Assembly (NCBI GenBank): GCA_965227745.1
Contig: OZ245769.1
Coordinates: 3,844,001 to 3,908,000, forward strand
DNA length: 64,000 nucleotides
Source of the DNA: GAS368 sp965227745
Lineage (GTDB): Bacteria; Verrucomicrobiota; Verrucomicrobiia; Opitutales; Opitutaceae
Reading direction: 5' to 3'
Part shown: positions 57,751-64,000 of the stretch, piece by piece
Numbering within the stretch: the first letter of the stretch is position 1
Layout of the letters: every line of letters starts with the position of its first letter
Position numbers and translations under genes: made by a program
Notes under the pieces: model-generated
What the model was told of the DNA's origin: nothing
The model's database searches: none
Seen by the model: the letters and a program-made list of their open reading frames with translations, nothing else

Positions 57751-58695
57751 GTGATTGCCTCCCGCTTCCTAGTTGTGGTGCTTGGGCTGCTGCATTTTGC
57801 CGCACCGAGCCGCGCCGATGTCGTGGTCGGCGGCGATCGCAACGAAGCCATCCGCCAGCACGGCTTCCCGAAGTCGAATGCCAAGCGGGGCAACCACGAG
57901 TTCTTCGTCTACGCCAATGGCGGCCGCATCGAATTCGCCGACGGCAAAGTCGTCGACGTCAAGGGCCCGCTTCCCGTCATCGCGCCGCCTGCGCCCACGC
58001 CCGCGGCTGAGACGCCCACCGCACCATCGAAGCCCGCTCCGCCTAAACCGGCCACCGCGGTCCCTGCCGTCAAAACACCCGCGCCGAGCAGCGCCCCGGC
58101 TCCCACCCCCACCGCGCCGTCGCCCGTCGCCAGTTCCGCCGTCGCAAATCAGCCGGCTACGGCAGCCGCTAGTCCGGCACCGCCAGGCTCCACCGCCAAA
58201 TCTCCCACCGTCCCTCCGCCCGATTACGCCGCGGCCAATGCTGCCGCCAATGCCGCGCTGAGCGCCCACATCGAAAAAATGGATACAGCGTGGGGCGAAG
58301 CGCCCCACCTGCCGAAGTCCCACGGCCCGCTCGATTCCCTCCCGTCGTTCATCGTCGGACTGCTCCTCCGCTTCGGCCTCACCATCGCGGCGCTGAAGCT
58401 CGCCTTTAAATTCTGGGAGATGGACGCCTTCTGGGCCGGCATCTTTTCCATCGCCGGTATCGACCTCGCGCTCCACGCCATCCTCGAATTACTCGGCCCC
58501 GCCACCGGTGGCCTCACCTCGATGAGCGCCGTGGAAAACGGCATCCCCGGTATCGTTCTCATCTTCACCATCAACCGTTTCTGTTTCAACAAGCGCCTGC
58601 AGAACGCCGTCCGCACCGCGAGCGTCGTGAAGCTCACCGTCAGTATTCTCTACATCTTCGGCGGCGTCGCTTTGCTCAACGCGGCCTTCGGCTGA
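57751..58695 (+). CDS. exported/membrane protein with proline-rich linker, unknown
   Basis: A 314-residue protein starting most likely at GTG 57751 with a signal peptide (FLVVVLGLLHFAAPSRA). A small N-terminal domain (DRNEAIRQHGFPKSNAKRGN, FFVYANGGRIEFADGKVVDV) resembles short periplasmic domains that start with a helix and two strands. A proline/alanine/threonine linker of about 100 residues follows, then a four-helix membrane part (FIVGLLLRFGLTIAALKLAF, IFSIAGIDLALHAILELLGP, GIPGIVLIFTINRFCF, SILYIFGGVALLNAAFG). The layout suggests a membrane-bound sensor or assembly factor. No function is proposed. Confidence 0.6.
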   Translation: MIASRFLVVVLGLLHFAAPSRADVVVGGDRNEAIRQHGFPKSNAKRGNHEFFVYANGGRIEFADGKVVDVKGPLPVIAPPAPTPAAETPTAPSKPAPPKPATAVPAVKTPAPSSAPAPTPTAPSPVASSAVANQPATAAASPAPPGSTAKSPTVPPPDYAAANAAANAALSAHIEKMDTAWGEAPHLPKSHGPLDSLPSFIVGLLLRFGLTIAALKLAFKFWEMDAFWAGIFSIAGIDLALHAILELLGPATGGLTSMSAVENGIPGIVLIFTINRFCFNKRLQNAVRTASVVKLTVSILYIFGGVALLNAAFG

Positions 58696-58810
58696 GGCCA
58701 CGCGCCCTGCATTTTTCGGCCGCGCGCGAGCGCTCTCGACCGCGCAAAAACGACGCTTCGCATCCACGCAGGCCGCACGCCAACCGCGCGGGCACCTCGC
58801 GAAAAAAATT

Positions 58811-59734
58811 TTGGCCACCGCTGTTTTATCCATTGCCCCGCACGTAAATCCTTTTTCGCATCACCGCGTGGAAATTGACACGCGCAACGCATCGCAACTC
58901 GATGCGTTTCTCAGCCTGCTCGACGATCCGAGCCCCGCGGTCCGCCGCGCGCTCCTTGCTCACTTCACCGCCGCCGGCTCCTCGGCCGCCCTCTTCCTCC
59001 AGTCCGTCGCCCGCGGCCAGAATCGCGTCCTCGCGCGTCACGCCGCGTGGTTTCTCGACGAGCTGAAGTTCACCGACCCGGTGGCCGAGTTTCGCGGCTT
59101 CATCCGGTCGATGAACTACGAGCTGGAGTCGGGCACGCTGCTGCTGGCCCGCACGGTCGCACCCGATCTCGATGTCGGCCAGTGCTGCGCCACGCTCGAT
59201 GCCATCGCCGAGCGCTGCCGCGAGCTCATCGCCGAGCCCTCCACCACGCGCGAAAAGTGCCGCATCATGAATCGCGTGCTCTTTCACGAGTGGAGCTTCC
59301 GCGGCAACGTCGATGACTACACCGACCCGCGTAATAGCTTCCTCGACCAGGTGCTCGTGCGCCGCACCGGCATCCCGCTCTCACTCAGCGTCGTCTACCT
59401 CCTCGTCGCCGAGCGCCTCGGCCTCGAGCTCGAGCCCGTCGGCCTCCCGCGGCACTTCATGGTCGGCTGCTACAGCGACGATCAGCCCTTTTTCATCGAT
59501 CCCTTCGACCGCGGCCTCTTTCGCGATGCCGACGAGGTCTTCGAGCTCCTGCGCACCAACGGCGTCGTGCCGAAGATCAGCGACCTCGCCCCGACCCCCA
59601 TCCGCGAAGTCCTCTGCCGCAACTGCCGCAACCTCGTGAACCACTACAACGAGGTCGGCGAGCCCGACCGCGCCCGCCTCTTCGCCGATTTCGTCGGCGA
59701 GTTCGAATCCACCTACGAGCGCAACTCGTCGTAA
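58811..59734 (+). CDS. SirB1/transglutaminase-like protein
   Basis: A protein of about 307 residues with a SirB1-N (transglutaminase-like) domain. CRIMNRVLFHEWSFRGNVDD, DPRNSFLDQVLVRRTGIPLS, LSVVYLLVAERLGLELEPVG and LPRHFMVGCYSDDQPFFIDP are the family blocks, with conserved H in LPRHF and D in IDPFDRG. The usual cysteine position is taken by S/L in GIPLSLSV, as in many SirB1 proteins, so peptidase activity is doubtful. The N-terminus is helical and HEAT-like (DPSPAVRRALLAHFTAAGSS). TTG 58811 is the annotated start; GTG 58868 is possible. Confidence 0.82.
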   Translation: MATAVLSIAPHVNPFSHHRVEIDTRNASQLDAFLSLLDDPSPAVRRALLAHFTAAGSSAALFLQSVARGQNRVLARHAAWFLDELKFTDPVAEFRGFIRSMNYELESGTLLLARTVAPDLDVGQCCATLDAIAERCRELIAEPSTTREKCRIMNRVLFHEWSFRGNVDDYTDPRNSFLDQVLVRRTGIPLSLSVVYLLVAERLGLELEPVGLPRHFMVGCYSDDQPFFIDPFDRGLFRDADEVFELLRTNGVVPKISDLAPTPIREVLCRNCRNLVNHYNEVGEPDRARLFADFVGEFESTYERNSS

Positions 59735-59750
59735 GCGAACCATCGCTTCA

Positions 59751-60008
59751 CCGCGAAGAGCGCGAAGCGACGCGAAGGCTTTTCCGCGCGCTCACTCTTG
59801 GGAGCGCGGGCCGCTGGCCCGCTTTTACTCCCAGCATTTTACAGGGGCAAACAGAGGTAACAGAGTCCCGGGACTCGCCGCCTCTACTTCCGCATCTCTG
59901 TGCCTCCGTGCCTCTGTGGTTCACTACTTCACTCCGGAGGGATTTGAACCACCACAGAGTCACGGAGAACAAGAAATCACCTGTAGTCTTCGCGCTCTTC
60001 GCGGTTCA
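59751..60008. repeat. nested inverted repeats in gap before aroE
   Basis: Outer arms ACCGCGAAGAGCGCGAAG (59751) and CTTCGCGCTCTTCGCGGTT (59987) enclose a GCGGGCC-GCT-GGCCCGC hairpin (near 59806-59822) and a CACAGAG-type pair, CCTCCGTGCCTCTGTGGTTC (59903) with GAACCACCACAGAGTCACGG (59946). The nested arrangement parallels the element at 45572. No gene is seen between 59735 and 60058. Confidence 0.8.
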
Positions 60009-60058
60009 CCTCAGTCGCTGTCATTTCACTACTGCGGTTCATCCGTGAGAATTTCGTG

Positions 60059-61042
60059 ATGGTTTGCCCTCGCGGTTTCGTGGTTGTCTTGCCGGGCTTG
60101 AACTCCTCTCCGTCCCCCCAGCTCGATCCCTCCGCCGTCCTCACGCTTGCCGATCTCGCCGCGTGGTCGCGCCCCGGCACGTCGCTCGCCGTCCTCGGCC
60201 ACCCGATCAAGCACTCGATCAGCCCGCCGATGCACAACGCCGCGCTGGCTGACCTCGCCCGCACCGATGCGCGCTTCGCGGACTGGCAATATTTCCGCTT
60301 CGATATCCACCCCGACGATCTCCCGCGCGCGCTCGAGCTCCTGCACGAGAAAAAATTTCGCGGTGTGAACCTCACCGTCCCGCACAAGATCATCGCCTTC
60401 GACCGCGTCGCCGAGATCGACCCCGCCGCCCAACCCGTCGGCGCGGTCAACACCCTCCGCTGGAGCGAACGCGGCTGGCAGGGTTTTAACACCGATGGCT
60501 ACGGCCTCGCCTCCGCCGTGCGCGAGACGCTCGGCCGTGAGCTGGCAGGCTCACACATTTTGCTCCTCGGTGCCGGTGGCGCCGCCCGCGGTGCGGCGGT
60601 GGAATGTCTGCAGCGCAAGTGCGCCTCACTCTGGATCGCCAACCGCACCAAGGAAACCCTCGACGAACTTCTCGCCATCGTCGCCCCGATAGCTGGCGGA
60701 ATTCCCGTCCTTGGCTTCGCCCCCTCGGCGCCACCCGCCACGCTTCCCGCTGATCTTCTCGTGATCAATGCCACCAGCGCCGGCCTGAAGCCCGACGATC
60801 CACTACCGCTTGATCTCGGTCTCCTCCCGCATCGACCGGCCGCCGTCTACGACATGATCTACAATCCGCCGCAGACTGCGCTCCTCCGCACCGCGTTCGG
60901 CCTCGGCCTGCCCACCGCCAACGGCCTCTCGATGCTCGTCCACCAGGGCGCGAAGTCCCTCGAACACTGGAGCGGCATCCCGGCCGCGCGCACCGCACCC
61001 ACGATGGCCACCGCCGCGCGGGGCGCCCTCGCTCGCCGTTGA
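60059..61042 (+). CDS. aroE: shikimate dehydrogenase
   Basis: NADPH-dependent reduction of 3-dehydroshikimate to shikimate, in aromatic amino acid synthesis. The shikimate site is AVLGHPIKHSISPPMHNAAL, FRGVNLTVPHKIIAFDRVAE carries the catalytic lysine, AVNTLRWSERGWQGFNTDGY the catalytic aspartate. The nucleotide fold is HILLLGAGGAARGAAVECLQ with WIANRTKETLDEL, and YDMIYNPPQTALLRTAFGLG plus ANGLSMLVHQGAKSLEHWSG end the domain. The first about 13 residues come from CGCGGTTTCGTGG repeat-like sequence, so the true start may be TTG 60098. Confidence 0.93.
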   Translation: MVCPRGFVVVLPGLNSSPSPQLDPSAVLTLADLAAWSRPGTSLAVLGHPIKHSISPPMHNAALADLARTDARFADWQYFRFDIHPDDLPRALELLHEKKFRGVNLTVPHKIIAFDRVAEIDPAAQPVGAVNTLRWSERGWQGFNTDGYGLASAVRETLGRELAGSHILLLGAGGAARGAAVECLQRKCASLWIANRTKETLDELLAIVAPIAGGIPVLGFAPSAPPATLPADLLVINATSAGLKPDDPLPLDLGLLPHRPAAVYDMIYNPPQTALLRTAFGLGLPTANGLSMLVHQGAKSLEHWSGIPAARTAPTMATAARGALARR

Positions 61043-61122
61043 GGCCGCATCGAACACCACCGGGACTACGGACTTCCCGCGTTTGACATTCCCCGCTTCC
61101 AGACGCGCAATCCCGCCGCCGC

Positions 61123-62487
61123 ATGTTTGCCGACTACGCTGATATGGCCACGCTGTTCCCGTGGTTTTTCCCCGCCTTCGCTTTCGTGCTGGGCACGATG
61201 GTGGGAAGTTTTCTGAACGTCGTCATCTACCGCGTGCCGGCGGGCAAATCCATCGTGCATCCCGGCTCCCACTGCGGCTGCGGCCAGCCGATCAAGTGGT
61301 ACGATAACATTCCGGTTTTCTCCTGGCTGATCCTTCGCGGGCGGGCGCGGTGCTGCGGGCGGAAATTTTCCTTCCGTTATCCGGCCATCGAGTTGCTCAC
61401 GGGCGGATTGTTTCTGGCCTGCTGGCTCCACTTCTCGCCGGCCGGCACATTCTCTCCCGCCGTGGCCGCGTGCGGCTGGGTGTTCCTGAGTTGCCTCGTC
61501 GCGGCGACCTTTATCGATCTCGATCACTTCATCATTCCCGATGCGTTCACGATCTGGCTCGGGGTCATCGGCGTTGCGCTCTCGTTCGCGGTACCAGCGC
61601 TGCACGGTTTCAACACCGGCCACTATTCCGCCGACAGTGTACAATCCGGCCTGCGCTCGCTCGAGGGCCTGCTCGTGGGATCGGGCCTCGTGCTGTGGAC
61701 GATGCTCCTTTCCGAAGCCATCTTGAAGAAAGAGGCGATGGGCTTTGGCGACGTGAAATTCGTCGGCGCCATCGGTGCCTTCTGCGGCTGGCAGGGCGCG
61801 GTCTTTGCCATGTTTGGCGGCGCACTCGTCGGCGTCATCTGGATCGCCATCGCATGGGTGGTGCAAAAAATCCTCGGCCCCAAGGCCACGCTCACTCCGC
61901 CCACCGAACTCCCGACGGAAGACGAGTCCGCCGTGGAGCACAGCGATTGGGATGTGCTGACGCTGGGCGCGGGGGTCAGCGGCGTGATCGTCTCAATCTT
62001 CGTGCCCGCGCTGCACGGCCAGCACAATGGCCTGTTCATGATCGATAGCCTGCGTTCCGGCACCGCGGGCCTCTACGGCCTCCTCGTCGGCTCCGCGCTC
62101 GTGCTCTGGCCGTTGCTGCTCATCCCCAAACTGATCAAGAGCGACGCCCTCGCCTTTAACCTCGTGAAAGCAGCCGGCGCCATCGGGGCCTTTAGCTACT
62201 GGGAAGCCGGCGTGCGCGGCCTCCTCCTCGGCCTCCTGTGGACCATCGTCGGCGGCGCCTTGATCTGGGTGCTGTGGCGTCTCACGTCTTCGCTCCGCCA
62301 AAAGTTCGCCAACTCGCTCACTCCCGCCGCGCCCGTCGAGGAGCCAGCCGAAGGCGAGGCGCCCGCGCTCGGTCTCGGAGTCCACGTGCCGTTTGGCCCG
62401 ATGCTCGCCATCGCCGCCGCGGTGCATTTTCTCTTTCTCCGCGGCTTCGTCGCGGAGTGGTTCGCCGAGGTGGCCTCGCTCTTCTAG
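61123..62487 (+). CDS. prepilin peptidase with duplicated, degenerate C-terminal half
   Basis: Inner-membrane aspartyl protease that cuts and methylates type IV pilin-like or pseudopilin precursors. The N-terminal part is typical: LGTMVGSFLNVVIYRVPAGK, the zinc cysteines CGCG and RCCGR (C51, C53, C77, C78), and the aspartates in ATFIDLDHFIIPD and MGFGDVKFVGAIGAF (D132 and D210). At 454 residues it is much longer than the usual 250-290. Residues 279-385 repeat 144-250 (VPALHG, S-RSG/LRSL-GLLVGS-LVLW, VK-GAIGAF) but have ALAFNLVK in place of GFGD, so the second copy should be inactive. Confidence 0.88.
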   Translation: MFADYADMATLFPWFFPAFAFVLGTMVGSFLNVVIYRVPAGKSIVHPGSHCGCGQPIKWYDNIPVFSWLILRGRARCCGRKFSFRYPAIELLTGGLFLACWLHFSPAGTFSPAVAACGWVFLSCLVAATFIDLDHFIIPDAFTIWLGVIGVALSFAVPALHGFNTGHYSADSVQSGLRSLEGLLVGSGLVLWTMLLSEAILKKEAMGFGDVKFVGAIGAFCGWQGAVFAMFGGALVGVIWIAIAWVVQKILGPKATLTPPTELPTEDESAVEHSDWDVLTLGAGVSGVIVSIFVPALHGQHNGLFMIDSLRSGTAGLYGLLVGSALVLWPLLLIPKLIKSDALAFNLVKAAGAIGAFSYWEAGVRGLLLGLLWTIVGGALIWVLWRLTSSLRQKFANSLTPAAPVEEPAEGEAPALGLGVHVPFGPMLAIAAAVHFLFLRGFVAEWFAEVASLF

Positions 62488-62488
62488 T

Positions 62489-63646
62489 TTACGTCCCGCG
62501 GCCGGTCGCGATCACTTCCGCGCCATCGCCCGTCTGCATGTGCAGCACCTCCGGCCGCGCTCCGAATCGCGCCGCGTAGGCGGCGACGACTCGGCCCGCC
62601 TCCGCTTCGCCAAATTTTTCCGAGGTGAGCGCCATCACCGCGCCGCCGAAGCCACCGCCCGTGAGACGCGCGCCGTAGACGTGCGGGGTCGCGACCAACG
62701 TATCGACGAGGGCGTCGAGCTCGGCGGTGCTGTTTTCGAACAGGAACTGCGAGCTGCGATGCGACGCCGTGAGCAACCGCCCCACCGCGCTTAGATCACC
62801 CGTCGCGAGCGATACCTTCGTGGCATCGACGCGCGCGATCTCTTCGACGATGTGCCGCGCGCGCTTGAAGCCCACGGGGGTCAGCGTGCGCTCTGCCGCG
62901 AGCACTTGGGCCGGCGTGACATCGACGAGTTGCTTCACCCCAAGCGCCTGCGCCGCCTCCATGCACTCGCGATGGCGCGCCGCGTAGAGGCCATCCACGA
63001 GCGCGTGCTTCGTGTGCGTATTAAAAATCCAGAAATGCGCGCCGCTCGGCAGCGGCACCGTCGCGAACTTCGGCCCCCGGCAATCGATGAAGACGAGATG
63101 ATCTTTTTTACCAAAACCCGAGACCCCTTGATCGAGAATGCCGCAGGGCACGCCCACGAAATTATTCTCCGCATGCCGCCCGACCTTCACGATCGTCTCG
63201 AGATCCGGCGCTTGTTTCGTCGCCGCCAGATACGCCAGCTCCGAGGCCAGCTCGATGGCCGCGCTGCTGCTGAGCCCAGCCCCGGGCGGCAAATCCGCCA
63301 TCGCCAGATAATCGAAGCCCGACGGCACCGTCAGGCCAAAGCTCCGCAACGCGTCGAGCACCCCGAGCGGATAATTGACCCACGCCTCAGCACCCTGCAG
63401 CCGCGTAAAATCACCTCCGCGCACGCGCACCACTTCCTCCTTTTGCGCACTCGCGAAATTCCACCTGCCGTCCGCGCGCGCCGCCAGCCCCACCCATACG
63501 CCGCGATCGATGGCCGCGCCAAGCACGGTGCCGCCGTTGTAGTCGGTGTGGTTGCCGATGAACTCGATCCGCCCCGGCGCGCGCGCGATCACCTCCGGCT
63601 CACGGCCAATCGTGGCGCGAAATTTTTTAATGAGGGCGTCTTTCAT
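62489..63646 (-). CDS. galK: galactokinase
   Basis: GHMP kinase that phosphorylates galactose at C1 with ATP (Leloir pathway). It has 385 residues from ATG 63646. Motif 1 is APGRIEFIGNHTDYNGGTVL (GNHTDYN instead of the common GEHTDYN), motif 2 is ADLPPGAGLSSSAAIELASE, and motif 3 is GARLTGGGFGGAVMAL. CGILDQGVSGFGKKDHLVFI supplies the catalytic aspartate region. An upstream extension of seven residues exists. The stop is 1 bp past the convergent prepilin peptidase stop codon, so transcripts meet here. The sulfatase and acyltransferase genes elsewhere in the window fit glycan use. Confidence 0.92.
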   Translation of the reverse strand: MKDALIKKFRATIGREPEVIARAPGRIEFIGNHTDYNGGTVLGAAIDRGVWVGLAARADGRWNFASAQKEEVVRVRGGDFTRLQGAEAWVNYPLGVLDALRSFGLTVPSGFDYLAMADLPPGAGLSSSAAIELASELAYLAATKQAPDLETIVKVGRHAENNFVGVPCGILDQGVSGFGKKDHLVFIDCRGPKFATVPLPSGAHFWIFNTHTKHALVDGLYAARHRECMEAAQALGVKQLVDVTPAQVLAAERTLTPVGFKRARHIVEEIARVDATKVSLATGDLSAVGRLLTASHRSSQFLFENSTAELDALVDTLVATPHVYGARLTGGGFGGAVMALTSEKFGEAEAGRVVAAYAARFGARPEVLHMQTGDGAEVIATGRGT

Positions 63647-63654
63647 TCTTCCGG

Positions 63655-63760
63655 AGAATTGAACCACGAATGGACACGAATCGACCCGAATGAAAAGGCC
63701 AAGTACGCGTCACTCTCCCGCAGAATATTTCGTGCGCATCCGTGTCCATTCGTGGCTCAC
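63655..63760. repeat. GAACCACGAATGGACACGAA inverted repeat
   Basis: GAATTGAACCACGAATGGAC then ACGAATCGACCCGAAT (63656-63691) faces TGCGCATCCGTGTCCATTCG then TGGCTCACAC (63732-63761). It lies in the gap upstream of galK. CTCTTCGCGAACTTCGCGGT follows at 63788. Confidence 0.8.
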
Positions 63761-63837
63761 ACTTGCTCGGCCTCAAATCCCTCGCGTCTCTTCGCGAACT
63801 TCGCGGTTCAAAATCACCGCGCCTTTAACTTTTACCC

Positions 63838-64000
63838 TCACGCGCTCGCGCGCAGTTCCGCCCCGGCCTTGAAGCGCACGGTCTTCATCGCGCGGATGGT
63901 CATCGGCTTTTTCGTGTGCGGATTGAAGCCGCGGCGCGCCGCGCGCGTGGCCGAGGCGAAGGTGCCGAAGCCGACAAGCGAGACTTCCTTGTCGCGTTTC
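63838..64000 (-). CDS. HU/IHF-family DNA-binding protein, 5' end outside window
   Basis: The C-terminal 53 residues of a histone-like protein: KRDKEVSLVGFGTFASATRA then ARRGFNPHTKKPMTIRAMKT and VRFKAGAELRASA. GFGTF, the R-G-x-NP-x-T beta arm (RGFNPHT) and FKAG-L are the HU family marks. The arm inserts into the DNA minor groove to bend it. The start codon is beyond base 64000. Confidence 0.93.
   Translation of the reverse strand, partial: KRDKEVSLVGFGTFASATRAARRGFNPHTKKPMTIRAMKTVRFKAGAELRASA

Noticed and set aside
1..64000. prophage, integrative element, toxin-antitoxin or defence system
   Set aside because: I looked for integrase, transposase, phage structural, restriction, nuclease-helicase and small toxin pairs on both strands and found none that could be supported. 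No tRNA that could act as an attachment site was seen.

Overview
The window is high-GC bacterial chromosome, densely coding on both strands, with no rRNA, tRNA, CRISPR array or recognisable insertion sequence. The gene mix suggests a Verrucomicrobiota bacterium close to Opitutaceae. The basis is a large TonB-dependent receptor with a carboxypeptidase-like N-terminal domain, an exported sulfatase, twin-arginine sugar-type enzymes, ECF sigma factors with unusual extensions, secreted proteins with a TonB C-terminal-like domain, a GNHTDYN-type galactokinase, weak ribosome binding sites, and many intergenic palindromic repeats. The assignment is an inference from family content, not from a marker gene.

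Layout. 0-5 kb: TonB-dependent receptor (cut by the window edge), then kynureninase and kynurenine formamidase (tryptophan catabolism). 5.4-9.5 kb: a Tat-exported metallo-beta-lactamase-fold protein and an ECF sigma / zinc-finger anti-sigma / DUF4097 set ending in a strong terminator. 10-16.6 kb: TonB-C-like protein, acyl-lipid desaturase, FAD oxidoreductase of the cyclopropane-fatty-acid type, M6-like protease, DUF429. 17-22.2 kb: envelope glycosylation, with an ALG10/DIE2-like transferase, a second GT-C transferase and an overlapping GT2 enzyme that probably makes the polyprenyl-phosphate sugar donor. 22.4-27.4 kb: lipid modification (DUF1365, CFA synthase, DUF1475, DUF1295, a second CFA-like methyltransferase).

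27.4-36.2 kb: two VOC proteins, a TPR protein, an EF-hand protein, a sigma factor with a built-in membrane segment and its membrane-anchored relative, an SGNH hydrolase and two SPFH proteins. 36.7-48.9 kb: mostly minus-strand catabolic and transport genes (HGSNAT-like acyltransferase, amidohydrolase, DcuC-like carrier, sulfatase, MFS carrier, Gfo/Idh/MocA oxidoreductase, double thioredoxin-fold protein, TIM-barrel protein, RluA). 49.3-64 kb: alpha/beta hydrolase with a GH3-type adenylating enzyme, EamA transporter, TlpA, a LysR regulator divergent from the PLP homeostasis protein, SirB1-type protein, shikimate dehydrogenase, an internally duplicated prepilin peptidase, galactokinase and the end of an HU-type gene.

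The most distinctive signal is the repeat content. At least four short hairpin families recur between genes. Several begin with GTAG, the signature of REP sequences moved by RAYT transposases, and many lie in pairs with complementary outer arms. A second class is made of pyrimidine-rich or CACAGAG-type sequences forming long imperfect inverted repeats, with a 0.7-kb sediment of them at 19.1-19.8 kb. One REP copy and two other repeat types sit in frame inside the ALG10-like gene. Other points of note are a prepilin peptidase whose C-terminal half is duplicated and has lost its catalytic motif, the sigma factor / membrane paralogue pair, and a possible structured RNA at 52.4 kb.
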